64,000 nt of DNA from assembly GCA_003327425.1 (NCBI GenBank), contig QOQW01000014.1, positions 1 through 64,000 of the forward strand, in the 5' to 3' direction. Position numbers and translations under genes: made by a program. This stretch comes from Candidatus Ozemibacter sibiricus. GTDB lineage: Bacteria; Muiribacteriota; Ozemobacteria; Ozemobacterales; Ozemobacteraceae. Positions 40,833 to 49,643 of this stretch are shown piece by piece. Every line of letters starts with the position of its first letter. Position 1 is the first letter of the stretch. Under the pieces are notes generated by a model. That model made no database searches. It worked only from the letters and a program-made list of their open reading frames with translations, and was not told the origin of the DNA.

Positions 40833-42035
40833 ATGGCGGCGCCGCGACTGACCACACCCGAGGCGCGGGCTGCGCTGTCCGCCTTCCTGGCCGCGCCCGG
40901 CCGGGCCACCATCGAGCCGCTCTTGCGGGCCTGCCGGGAGTTCGTGCTGGTGCAGGCCCGGAGCTGGCGGGCGGCGGCCCTTTCGCTGCAAGACCGCTGC
41001 CGCGAGATTCTGTCGGAAATGTTCCTCATCCTGATGGAAGACCTGCAGACCAGCCGGATGCCGGCGCCCGATTCGCTGCTCGGCTATGTTGCGCTGCGTT
41101 TGCGACGACTGACCCGGCCGCATCGCTCGTGGGCGGTGGCCTTCGGCCTCGCCGACGATCTTCCCGACGTGGGTCGCTGCGATTTCACGCCGTTGCGGCT
41201 CGACCTTGTCCGCGAGATCGTGGGCGAGGTGCGCGCAGCCCTCGCCACTGAGCCGCGGGAAGAGACGCGCCGGCTCGAGTTCCTGTTCATCCATGTCCAG
41301 CCCGACCTGGCCTGGGCTTCGCGTGCGCTGGCCCTCGCCGCTGGCGACCCGGTCGAGCGGCGGTACGAGACCGACAAAAAGCGTCACCAGGGTTTCCATC
41401 GCGAGATCCGGGACCGCTTCGACCATCTGCGCTCCGGCGACTGGCGAGACGTGGCGGCCTGGTCGCCCGGCGAGCGGCGGCACCTGGCCTGGGCCATCAT
41501 CGATCTGAGCGCGGCCGAAGCCGAACGGCTGGGCACGGACCGGTACCAGGCGCTCGCGCGCTGGCGGGAACACCCAGATCTGGCGTCTACCGATCCCCGT
41601 TTGCTGGGCGATGTCCTGCCCCATGGCTTGCAGGCGCTGGCCGACCTCCATCGCCGGCAGCGACTGCCCGAAAGGGGTGGCGCGCGCGAGCCGGCCACCC
41701 CTCTATTCGACGAGCCCGATCTCTTCACCCTCCTGTTCCAATCCGAGATGTTACGGGGCCAGGCGGTCCAGGAGCCGGTGGCTGCCTACGGCGGCGCTGG
41801 GCCGGCTAAGGCGCCCCTGGCACCGGGTCATCTCCGAATGGCTGAGCCTTCCGTCGATTCTCCCGGCAAAGGCCGCCGGGCTCGCCGAACGGTTGGCGCA
41901 ATCTCCGAGGTCACAGCCGAAGACCCCCTGACGGCGTTCGATCAGGCCCTGGCTGACATCCTGGCCTGGGGCGTTCCTCTGCTCGAACGCCCAGGGGCGG
42001 CTCGGGCTCGGTATCCACTTGGAGGCGAAGCGTGA
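40833..42035 (+). CDS. Hypothetical protein, coupled to an RNase gene
   Basis: This is a 400-residue protein from the ATG at 40833 (GTG at 40827 is possible). It is rich in Arg, Leu and Ala and largely helical. SLQDRCREILSEMFLILMEDLQTSRMPAPDSLLGYVALRLRRLTRP has some likeness to region 2 of sigma factors, but the promoter-binding parts are not convincing. Later segments are IHVQPDLAWASRALALAAGDPVERRYETDKKRHQGFHREIRDRF and a Pro/Gly-rich tail. The last four bases overlap the RNase start, so the two proteins are co-translated and may be functionally linked. Function unknown. Confidence 0.6.
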   Translation: MAAPRLTTPEARAALSAFLAAPGRATIEPLLRACREFVLVQARSWRAAALSLQDRCREILSEMFLILMEDLQTSRMPAPDSLLGYVALRLRRLTRPHRSWAVAFGLADDLPDVGRCDFTPLRLDLVREIVGEVRAALATEPREETRRLEFLFIHVQPDLAWASRALALAAGDPVERRYETDKKRHQGFHREIRDRFDHLRSGDWRDVAAWSPGERRHLAWAIIDLSAAEAERLGTDRYQALARWREHPDLASTDPRLLGDVLPHGLQALADLHRRQRLPERGGAREPATPLFDEPDLFTLLFQSEMLRGQAVQEPVAAYGGAGPAKAPLAPGHLRMAEPSVDSPGKGRRARRTVGAISEVTAEDPLTAFDQALADILAWGVPLLERPGAARARYPLGGEA

Positions 42036-44290
42036 GCCTGCAGGTGGGGCAGATCGTCGAATTCCAGGCGAAAGATCCGCCGGTTCAGCTCGGCGTCGTT
42101 CTGGCCATCACCCCCAAAGGGGTGCGGCTGTTGCAGCTGAATCGGAAAGAGACCACCGTTACCGAACGCTCTGTGCTGCACCATACCGCCCAGGCCAAGG
42201 CCTCGCCCCATGATCTCGATGATTGCTGGGAAAAAGCGCGCCAGATCGACGAGAAACGACAACGACTGGCGGCCCGCATCGATCTGGGCGAGTTGCACGA
42301 TCTGCTGCAGGCCGATCCCCGGCCGTACGGGCTGGCCGAAATGGCCGGGTTTCTCGCCGAAGCCGGCAATGAAGACATGGAAGCCGCTCTCTTGCGCCGG
42401 CTGGCGGCCGATCCGTTCTACTTCCGCCAGCGCAAAGAAGGCTATGTGCCTGTGCCGGCCGACGAGGTGCGGGCCGCCTTGGAACGGGAAGAGAAGCGGC
42501 ACCGGCAGGAAGCGGAAGACCAGGCCCTGATCGATGAGCTGAAGCGGGGGGCGGGCGGCGTTCCCCTGGCCGAGCTGCCTCGAGTAGCGGCCGTGCTCGA
42601 TTCGCTGGTCCAGATCGTGCTGTGGGGAGCCGAAGCGCCGGTGCCCAAACGGCTGCACGAGATCCTCGAGCGGGCCGGGCTGCACCAGCCGCGGCCGCTG
42701 TTCGGGTTCCTGGTCAAGATCGGGCGGTTCGGCCCCGATGAGCATCTCGACCTGCTGCGCTACAAAGTGCCGACCGCCTTCCCCCCTGAACTGGAGGAAG
42801 AAGCGGCCCGCTTGCTGGCCCGGTTCGCCCCTGCTGCGGCGAGCCCGGGCGTGACGGGTGAACCCGCCCGTGGGTCGTCTCCCGACGCGGCGGCTGGGGG
42901 CGAGCCGGGCGCCGCGTCGGCCTCGTACGCCGGGTCAGAGCCGTCGTCGGCGGTCGCCCCGTCTGGCGCCGCGATGGGGGTGGCGGTCGGCCGTCGCGAC
43001 CTGCGCGGGTTGCCGACCTGGGCCATCGATGCCGAGACCACCCGCGACCGTGACGATGCCTTCTCGCTCACCGTCGATGAAGGCGGCTACACCCTCTGGA
43101 TCCACGTCTCCGATGTGGCCGCGTCGATTCCCATCGCTTCGCCGCTCGATCGCGAGGCCAGTCGGCGTGGCACCACGATCTATCTGCCCGAGGGCAACAT
43201 TCCCATGCTCCCGCCGATCATTTCCGAGCAGGCCCTCAGTCTGAGCGATGCCGGGGACCGCCCGGCCCTGACCTGGGAAATCCGGCTCGATGCGGAAGGA
43301 GCCATCCTGTCCCATCGGATCTATCGTTCGCTGGTGCGGGTGACCGTGGCCACCGATTATCTGACAGCCGATTCCTGGCTCGCTCCGGCCTTGCCCCCCG
43401 AGGCCGCAGAAGAATCTTCCGCCGTCCTGGCCCACCCTTCTGGCAACCGGGTCGGCCGTGGCGTCGACCTCGAAGGCACCACCTGGACCTCCCCGACCGC
43501 GCCGCTCCTGGCCGCCGCAGTGCGCCTGGCCGGGAAGCTGCGGTGCCGGCGGCGGCTGGCCGGAGCGTTGCTGGTCGAGCGGCAACCCGAACTCAAGCTG
43601 ACCCTGACGCCCGATGGGCGGGTCGAACTGGGGTATCGCTCCGGCAACAGCCCCTCGGCCGAAATGATCATGGAATTCATGGTCCTGGCCAATCACCTGG
43701 CGGCCCGCTACTGCCAGGAGCATGATCTGCCCTGCCTCTACCGCAGTCAGGAGCGAGCCGAGAACCTGCCCGACCTGCCGGCCGAGTTCCAGCCGGTGGC
43801 GTTCTTCCAGGCTTTGCGGTTCTTCCGCAAGACCGTGCTGGGGGCCACTCCTGGCCACCACAGCTCGCTCGGAGTGGGCCCCTATTGCCAGGTCACCTCG
43901 CCCTTGCGGCGGTATTCCGATCTGCTCATCCAACGACAACTGGCCGGCCACCTCGACCATGGCCAGGCTCCCTATGATGCCGAGGGCTTTCACCAGGCCC
44001 TGCTGGCCGCCGACGAGGCGACCCGCACCGCCGAGACCATCATGCGCGAGCGGCAGGCGTATTGGGTGCTGAAGTTCCTGCAGCAGGAGCTGGCCGCCGG
44101 TCGCGACGCCTGGCCGGCCGTGGTCGTCGACCAGACGCCCACCGACGTGGTCGTCTACTTCGAGGCGATCTGCGAGTTCCGCACCTGTCGCCGGCCCGCC
44201 CACGATGTCGCGGTCGGCCAGCGGGTCACGCTGCGGGTCAAGAAAGCCGACCCCTTCGAAGGGCTCCTGCGTCTGGAGGTCATGCCATGA
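42032..44290 (+). CDS. RNase II/R-type 3'-5' exoribonuclease
   Basis: This is a 752-residue RNB-domain nuclease. The GTG start at 42032 overlaps the preceding stop, with GGAGG upstream. The catalytic core is AIDAETTRDRDDAFSL, with the four metal-binding aspartates, then SDVAASIPIASPLDREASRRGTTIYLPEGNIPMLPPIISEQALSL and RYSDLLIQRQL near the end of the domain. An Ala/Gly/Ser-rich linker (about 270-325) separates a helical N-terminal half from the RNB domain. The C-terminal 80 residues form a short S1-like domain. It digests single-stranded RNA processively. Confidence 0.92.
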   Translation: MSLQVGQIVEFQAKDPPVQLGVVLAITPKGVRLLQLNRKETTVTERSVLHHTAQAKASPHDLDDCWEKARQIDEKRQRLAARIDLGELHDLLQADPRPYGLAEMAGFLAEAGNEDMEAALLRRLAADPFYFRQRKEGYVPVPADEVRAALEREEKRHRQEAEDQALIDELKRGAGGVPLAELPRVAAVLDSLVQIVLWGAEAPVPKRLHEILERAGLHQPRPLFGFLVKIGRFGPDEHLDLLRYKVPTAFPPELEEEAARLLARFAPAAASPGVTGEPARGSSPDAAAGGEPGAASASYAGSEPSSAVAPSGAAMGVAVGRRDLRGLPTWAIDAETTRDRDDAFSLTVDEGGYTLWIHVSDVAASIPIASPLDREASRRGTTIYLPEGNIPMLPPIISEQALSLSDAGDRPALTWEIRLDAEGAILSHRIYRSLVRVTVATDYLTADSWLAPALPPEAAEESSAVLAHPSGNRVGRGVDLEGTTWTSPTAPLLAAAVRLAGKLRCRRRLAGALLVERQPELKLTLTPDGRVELGYRSGNSPSAEMIMEFMVLANHLAARYCQEHDLPCLYRSQERAENLPDLPAEFQPVAFFQALRFFRKTVLGATPGHHSSLGVGPYCQVTSPLRRYSDLLIQRQLAGHLDHGQAPYDAEGFHQALLAADEATRTAETIMRERQAYWVLKFLQQELAAGRDAWPAVVVDQTPTDVVVYFEAICEFRTCRRPAHDVAVGQRVTLRVKKADPFEGLLRLEVMP

Positions 44291-45315
44291 GCCCCCGTCA
44301 GCGATCTGTCCAGCCGATGTCCCTGGCCGTGACCATGGGCGACCCCTGCGGTATCGGCCCCGAACTGCTGGCCCGGGTGGTGGCCGACGCTGCGGTCGAC
44401 GATCTGGCCGGGTGGGTGCTCATCGGGCCCCGAGCCGCCTTCGCGGCGGCTTTCGCCCGGTTGTTCCCGCGGCGGCGAAGCCTGCCCGCCGGTTTGCGCT
44501 GGGTGGAAGTGGAAGAGGGTGGCCCTTTCCCCCCGGGGGCGGTGACCGCCGCTGGCGGGCGGGCCGCGGTGCAAGCCATCGAGATGGCCCATCGGCTCTG
44601 CCTGACGGGCGAATGCGCCGCCATGGTAACGGGGCCCATCGGCAAGGAAGCCATCCGTCTGGCCGGCAGCCCCTTCGCCGGTCATACCGACATGCTGCAG
44701 GCGCTGGCCGGCGTGCCGGCCACCCGCATGGCCATGGTCTTCGGCCGGTGGCGGGTGGTGATGACCACGTTGCATGTGGCCTGGCGCGACGTCTCGCGGT
44801 TGCTGACCGAGACGGCGGTCTACGAGACGATCATGGCGGCGCACGAGGCGTTCGCCACGGCGCGGCGCCCCTTCCCCGTCATCGCGGTGGCCGGGCTCAA
44901 TCCGCATGCCGGCGAGCATGGCCTGTTCGGCGACGAGGAAGAACGAGCGATCGGGCCGGCCATCGCGCGCGCCCGGGCCGTCAATCCGAACGTCTCCGGC
45001 CCCTGGCCGGCCGACAGTCTGTTCAAGGCCGAGAGGCGGCGGGTCACCGACGTGTTCGTGGCCCAGACCCACGACCAGGGCTTGATCGCCATCAAGACGC
45101 TGGGGGGGCTGCGCTGCGTCAATGTCACGTTGGGATTGCCCTACATCCGGACCTCGGTCGGTCACGGGACGGCCTACGATATCGCCGGCCAGGGGCGGGC
45201 CGACCACCGCGGCCTGCTGGCGGCGCTGACCCTCGCCCGCCGGATGGCCCTGGCGCGGCGGCCTTCTTCGCTGGCCGTCTCCCGGGAAGCGCTCGGCCGT
45301 TCCGGGGCCCCATGA
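44287..45315 (+). CDS. 4-hydroxythreonine-4-phosphate dehydrogenase family (PdxA-like)
   Basis: This is a 342-residue protein whose ATG overlaps the preceding stop by four bases. It follows the PdxA fold: AVTMGDPCGIGPELLARV, VTGPIGKEAIRLAGSPFAGHTDMLQ, MTTLHVAWRDVSRLLT, VAGLNPHAGEHGLFGDEE with the metal-binding histidine, GPWPADSLF, DQGLIAIKTLGG and TSVGHGTAYDIAGQGRA. PdxA oxidises 4-phosphohydroxythreonine in pyridoxal phosphate synthesis; PdxA2 homologues act on other four-carbon substrates. No other vitamin B6 gene is nearby, so the exact substrate is open. Confidence 0.9.
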   Translation: MSPRQRSVQPMSLAVTMGDPCGIGPELLARVVADAAVDDLAGWVLIGPRAAFAAAFARLFPRRRSLPAGLRWVEVEEGGPFPPGAVTAAGGRAAVQAIEMAHRLCLTGECAAMVTGPIGKEAIRLAGSPFAGHTDMLQALAGVPATRMAMVFGRWRVVMTTLHVAWRDVSRLLTETAVYETIMAAHEAFATARRPFPVIAVAGLNPHAGEHGLFGDEEERAIGPAIARARAVNPNVSGPWPADSLFKAERRRVTDVFVAQTHDQGLIAIKTLGGLRCVNVTLGLPYIRTSVGHGTAYDIAGQGRADHRGLLAALTLARRMALARRPSSLAVSREALGRSGAP

Positions 45316-45422
45316 AGGGCCACGAGCCTCCTGGCCCGACGCGAGCTGGGGCCAGCGCTCTCGACCGGCCCCGGCTCGATCAAGTCGGTCGCACCAACCG
45401 GCTGATCGCAGCGTACAAGCCA

Positions 45423-45453
45423 GGAGGGCGGCCCGGCAGGCGGGCCGCCCTCC
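45423..45453. terminator. Bidirectional terminator hairpin
   Basis: GGAGGGCGGCCCG (45423-45435) pairs perfectly with CGGGCCGCCCTCC (45441-45453), with a five-base loop. It lies between the convergent PdxA-like and LysM-barrel genes and is the strongest hairpin in the window. Confidence 0.75.
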
Positions 45454-45477
45454 CTCTGAAGGGGGTCGTACCGTTGA

Positions 45478-46887
45478 TCAGTAGTGGTACTGCAGCTGGC
45501 CCTCGAGACGGTAGTCGTAGCCGAAGAACATGTCGTTGTTGAGGGCGATGGGTGCGGCCAGCGACACGGTCATGCCGGGCTTGACGAAGTAGCGCATACC
45601 GAGGGTGAGGTCGGTGGAGCGCCCGTTGTTGATGCGGTTGTAGTTGTTGATCTCGCCCATGAAGGTGAAGCTGGGGTTGGCGGAATACTCGAAGCCGACA
45701 TTGAAGAAGATGCCTTCATGGTCGGTGTTACCGTCTCCTGCCTGATAGCCGGCGTTGACGTGGAAGTTGCCGCCGTCCTTCTTCTTGCTGGAGATGCCGG
45801 CGAAGACCTCCCAGGCGTTGTCGTTCTCGGTGTTGCCGATGTCGCGGTCGCTGGTCGGGAAGATGGCGCCGATGCCGAGGCACGAAGCCATGTTCTCGTT
45901 CTGGGAACTGAACTTCAGGCGCAGGGCGGCATCGCCCATGCCCGAATCGGTGCCGTCGCGGAAGTTGTAGGTGAGAGGGGCGAAGATGTCATACGACTCG
46001 AAGGGCAGCTTCAGAGCCACCTCGAAGTTCTCGCCCGAATAGGTCAGCGCCAGGGGAAATTCCCAGTAGTCGCCGTCCTCCCCCGCTTGCAGCCGGCGAC
46101 CGTCGCGGCGGGTGATCTTGTTCCAGGCCACGCCGAACGAGGTCGAAAAAAGATTCTTGCCCAGGGGGTACCCGGCGAACGTATGCATCAAGCCGGTCAG
46201 GCCGTCGAGGTTGACGTTGGTGCGGCGCTCGTCATCCTTGCGATCGAGGCCGGGCAGAAGAACGGGGGGCAAGCCGCCATCGGAATAGAGGACCCGCTCG
46301 CTGCCTCCCGACATGGGCGGCAAGGGCAGCGCGGTGGCAGGGGGCGGGTAGGAGCCGCCGCCCGCGCCCGTCGAGACGGGGGGCAGGGCGGCATAGGAAC
46401 CGCCGCTCCCGCCCGAACTCTGACGCCGTTCCCGATAGGTCACGGCTTTGCCCAGAGAAGGGATCTGGAGGGTCCGGCCGACTTTGAGGCCGGCCGGATT
46501 GTCGATGCCATTGGCCTTGGCGATGTCCTTCCAGTATTTGGCGGTTCCGAAGAATTTCTTCGAGATCGCGCCGAGGGTATCGCCCTTGCGCACGGTGTAG
46601 GTCTGCATGCCGTGGCTGAAGTCGCCTTCGTCGGTGATGCCTTCCATGAGGGCGTCGGCCTCGCCGATCTCGGCCGGGTCGCCGGTCCCTGAGGTGAAGG
46701 CCACCGCTTCCGTCTTGCCCTGTCGAACCGTACGCGGCCGGGCGACCGAGGCATACTGCCTGGGCGGAGGGGGAGCCTCCTCGAAGACGGGATCGTCGGG
46801 GTATTCCTGGGCCATGACCGGGGGCCCCAGACTCACCCAGGTCATCAGGATCACCGGCAGCAGGACGGCGGCAGTCAATCTGTTCAT
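45478..46887 (-). CDS. LysM and beta-barrel outer-membrane protein
   Basis: This is a 469-residue protein starting at the ATG at 46887 with AAGGA about 11 bases upstream. Residues 1-26 are a signal peptide. A LysM domain (about 90-145, QTYTVRKGDTLGAISKKFFGTAKYWKDIAKANG) would bind peptidoglycan. A Ser/Gly-rich linker follows, then about 250 residues of alternating strands (LALTYSGENFEVALKLPFESYDIF; DAALRLKFSSQNENM; FFNVGFEYSANPSF) ending in aromatic FGYDYRLEGQLQYHY. This is a barrel of the MetA/phenol-degradation transporter type, and its final aromatic strand suits BAM insertion. The protein therefore links the cell wall to an outer membrane. Confidence 0.82.
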   Translation of the reverse strand: MNRLTAAVLLPVILMTWVSLGPPVMAQEYPDDPVFEEAPPPPRQYASVARPRTVRQGKTEAVAFTSGTGDPAEIGEADALMEGITDEGDFSHGMQTYTVRKGDTLGAISKKFFGTAKYWKDIAKANGIDNPAGLKVGRTLQIPSLGKAVTYRERRQSSGGSGGSYAALPPVSTGAGGGSYPPPATALPLPPMSGGSERVLYSDGGLPPVLLPGLDRKDDERRTNVNLDGLTGLMHTFAGYPLGKNLFSTSFGVAWNKITRRDGRRLQAGEDGDYWEFPLALTYSGENFEVALKLPFESYDIFAPLTYNFRDGTDSGMGDAALRLKFSSQNENMASCLGIGAIFPTSDRDIGNTENDNAWEVFAGISSKKKDGGNFHVNAGYQAGDGNTDHEGIFFNVGFEYSANPSFTFMGEINNYNRINNGRSTDLTLGMRYFVKPGMTVSLAAPIALNNDMFFGYDYRLEGQLQYHY

Positions 46888-47021
46888 GGAACGATGTGTT
46901 CCTTTCCAGGAGGTATGACCTCGGACGGTGTGCGGGAGAACCCGCCGAACGATAAGAATCCAGATCATGTATCGGTTCTTTCCGCCGAATTTGTGAGGTG
47001 CCATTTGACGCGGAGCAGCGT

Positions 47022-47050
47022 TTGACTTGCCAGGGGGGGTATGGTACGTT
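47022..47050 (+). promoter_or_regulatory. Sigma-70-type promoter of phoH (TTGACT-N17-TACGTT)
   Basis: The -35 box TTGACT (47022-47027) and -10 box TACGTT (47045-47050) are 17 bases apart, with TGG before the -10. The spacer contains CCAGGGGGGG, a motif shared with the spacer of the promoter at 59474-59502. Confidence 0.5.
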
Positions 47051-47094
47051 GACGGCGCCAGGGGCGATCATTTCCCAGCGAGGATGCGGAGGCG

Positions 47095-48405
47095 ATGAGA
47101 AAAACGTTTGTCCTCGACACCAACGTCTTGTTGCACAACCACCAGGCCATTTTTTCCTTCAAAGACAACGATGTGGTGATTCCTCTGGGGGTCATCGAGG
47201 AACTCGACCGCTTCAAGGGGTTCAACGACGAACGAGGTCGCGAGGCCCGGTCGGCGTCTCGTGAACTCGACGCCATCCGCAAGAAAGGCCACCTGTACGA
47301 GGGTGTTCCTCTTCCCAATGGGGGGACCGTACAGGTTCTCATCGACCATGACATGGAGATCCCCTATGGGTTCGACAAGAGCAAGGTCGACAACCGCATC
47401 CTGGCGTGCGCGCTGCATCTCAAAAAGCAGGGGCGCAACGTCTACCTGATCAGCAAGGACATGAACGCGCGCATCAAGGCCGATGCGCTCGGGATTCCGA
47501 CCCAGGATTTCGAGACCAACAAGGTTCATATCGACGAGCTGTATTCGGGGTGGCGCGAGCTGGTCCTGCCGGCTCGCGAGATCGAGACGTTCCTGGCCAC
47601 CAAGGCCATGGAAGCGCCGGCCCAGGCTGGTTTGTTCCTCAACGAGTTCGTGCTGTTGAAAGCCGCCGAGAACGAAAACAAGACGGCTCTCGCCAAATAC
47701 TGCGGCACGCTCAAGAAGCTGACGCCGCTCTACCACATCAATGCGCGTCCCTGGGGGGTCGAACCGCTCAACCTGCAGCAGAAATTCGCCATCGAACTGC
47801 TGCTGTGCAACGAGATCCAGCTGGTGACGCTGGTGGGGCGCGCTGGCACCGGCAAGACCCTGCTGGCCCTGGCCTGCGGTCTGCAGAAGACGATCGACGA
47901 GCATGTCTATCGCAAGCTGCTGGTCAGCCGTCCGATCATGCCGCTGGGCAAGGATATCGGCTACCTGCCCGGCTCGAAGGATGAAAAGCTCAGCCACTGG
48001 ATGCAGCCCATCTTCGACAACCTCGAATTCGTCATGGACCGCCTGTACAGCAACTCCGACGATGTCGACAAGAAGATCCGCTTCCTGATCGAGTCGCAGA
48101 AGGTGCAGATCGAGGCGATCACCTACATCCGTGGACGCAGCATTCCCAAGCAGTTCCTGATCGTCGACGAGGCGCAGAACCTGACGCCGCATGAGGTCAA
48201 GACGATCATCAGCCGGGCCGGCGATGGCACCAAGGTGGTGTTGACCGGCGATCCCTACCAGATCGACAATCCCTACCTCGACAGCAGTTCCAACGGACTG
48301 AACTATGTCATCAACAAATTCAAGGGCAAGGGATTGTTCGGGCACATCATCCTGCACAAATCGGAACGCTCCGACCTGTCGGCCCTGGCTTCCGAGCTGC
48401 TCTGA
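47095..48405 (+). CDS. PIN-PhoH family ATPase (YlaK type)
   Basis: This is a 436-residue protein starting at the ATG at 47095 behind CGGAGG. Residues 1-150 form a PIN RNase domain (RKTFVLDTNVLLHNHQAIF; an acidic set in EELDRFKGFNDERGREARSAS and VDNRILACAL). Residues about 220-436 are a PhoH ATPase: Walker A VGRAGTGKTLLALACGLQ, Walker B QFLIVDEAQNLTPHEVKTIISRAGDGTKVVLTGDPYQIDNPYLD. It probably couples RNA cleavage to ATP hydrolysis, as in the PhoH2/YlaK group. A promoter lies at 47022. Confidence 0.9.
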   Translation: MRKTFVLDTNVLLHNHQAIFSFKDNDVVIPLGVIEELDRFKGFNDERGREARSASRELDAIRKKGHLYEGVPLPNGGTVQVLIDHDMEIPYGFDKSKVDNRILACALHLKKQGRNVYLISKDMNARIKADALGIPTQDFETNKVHIDELYSGWRELVLPAREIETFLATKAMEAPAQAGLFLNEFVLLKAAENENKTALAKYCGTLKKLTPLYHINARPWGVEPLNLQQKFAIELLLCNEIQLVTLVGRAGTGKTLLALACGLQKTIDEHVYRKLLVSRPIMPLGKDIGYLPGSKDEKLSHWMQPIFDNLEFVMDRLYSNSDDVDKKIRFLIESQKVQIEAITYIRGRSIPKQFLIVDEAQNLTPHEVKTIISRAGDGTKVVLTGDPYQIDNPYLDSSSNGLNYVINKFKGKGLFGHIILHKSERSDLSALASELL

Positions 48406-48659
48406 CCGCCTTCCTTTCCTCCCACCCTCTCAGGAAAAGGAAGTCGGCGCCGGCCAAGGCCTGGCTCTGGGCGAGACCGGCGAACTTTCTGCAGATCCGG
48501 AGCGTATAGTACATGGAACGAGACTCGGCTAGGAGGGGAAATGGGCGCTGGCTTTCCTCTTGGTAGGAAGTGGTGGCCATGACCCAGACTAGAGAGATCA
48601 TCCCGGCTCATGATCGGTCGGCTACCCTTATAGGTCCCCCCTTCCTCCTGCGTGAATTC

Positions 48660-48668
48660 TGGTATACT
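48660..48668 (+). promoter_or_regulatory. Extended -10 promoter element (TGG-TATACT)
   Basis: TATACT at 48663-48668 is preceded by TGG. It lies 28 bases ahead of the first gene of the second prepilin operon. Confidence 0.5.
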
Positions 48669-48695
48669 ATCCTCAGAACGACGAAGGAGTTCCAG

Positions 48696-49643
48696 ATGGG
48701 CGACCCGCAACGACCACCGGCCTCCGGGCCAGCGTCTGCCTTCACGTTCCTGGAGATCGTCATGGCCATGGCCGTCATGGCCGTGGCGCTCATTCCCATT
48801 TTCGGAGTCATCCACAAAGGGACCGAAGAGACCGATGCCAACGCCTCCCAGGCCTTCGCCATCAACAAAGCGAGCGAGATCCTCAATGCCATGCTCGACA
48901 ACGTTCCCTTCGAAGCGATCCGGGCTGGCAATCCTGCCCTCCTGAAGACCGACGATCTTTCCCATGTCAAAGATTATGACCGGTACGGGGACTCCTGGGC
49001 GAAAGAGATGGCCGAGATGCTCTTCCCCGACGGCGGCAAATCGAGCGGTGGTTACCTCTGCAAAGGCATCCATACCGACCCCCGTGGCATCAGCTACCTG
49101 GTCACGCTGAAGGTCGAAGATGTCTGCGCGACCGTTCCGCCGGGCAATGAAAAGCCCGAAAACCTGAGAATCGGTCCGGGCTACCCCGTGACCCCGCCCA
49201 ACGATTTCCCCGAACATCCGCGCGGCGATTTCACCTTTTCCTTCCTGCGCAATCCGGCCAAGGTGTCCTCCCCCAAATGGATGCAGAGCTACAACCCGAA
49301 CCCGCTCGGGGGGGCCTTGACCGGGTTGCCGCGCTGGGAAACCGAGCTGCCCGGCAATGTCTCCGAGCCTCCCGACAACATCTACAAAGACGAGGGCTAT
49401 GGCGGCTTCGGCCCGGATGCCCCGCGGTTCATCGATCCGACGGCGGCCCGCTATACCCAGCGCATGGCCGGTGACAAGGTCAACTACACCTCCGACGAGC
49501 GCTATGCCTATTGCACGATGAAGAAGTTGATCATCGAGGTGCAGTGGAATCTCGAGAAGCCGTTGTATTCCAAGCCCGACACCGAAAGCAAAGGCACCCG
49601 CCGGATCCATCTCATGACCCTGAAAGGAGACATCTCGCGATGA
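48696..49643 (+). CDS. Prepilin-like protein with Ala at the cleavage site
   Basis: This is a 315-residue protein starting at the ATG at 48696 behind AAGGAG; the longer open frame upstream is not supported. The leader ends ...GPASA|FTFLEIVMAMAVMAVALIPIF, so the residue before the cut is alanine, not the usual glycine, while Phe at +1 and Glu at +5 are kept. The large C-terminal domain is 280 residues and Pro/Asn-rich, with segments VTLKVEDVCATVPPGN and YGGFGPDAPRFIDP. It opens a three-gene operon and resembles PilV/GspI-type minor pilins with an enlarged head. Confidence 0.75.
   Translation: MGDPQRPPASGPASAFTFLEIVMAMAVMAVALIPIFGVIHKGTEETDANASQAFAINKASEILNAMLDNVPFEAIRAGNPALLKTDDLSHVKDYDRYGDSWAKEMAEMLFPDGGKSSGGYLCKGIHTDPRGISYLVTLKVEDVCATVPPGNEKPENLRIGPGYPVTPPNDFPEHPRGDFTFSFLRNPAKVSSPKWMQSYNPNPLGGALTGLPRWETELPGNVSEPPDNIYKDEGYGGFGPDAPRFIDPTAARYTQRMAGDKVNYTSDERYAYCTMKKLIIEVQWNLEKPLYSKPDTESKGTRRIHLMTLKGDISR

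Noticed and set aside
40833-42035. Sigma factor call for the protein upstream of the RNase
   Set aside because: Only a short region resembles sigma region 2. There is no region 4 helix-turn-helix, so it was left as hypothetical.
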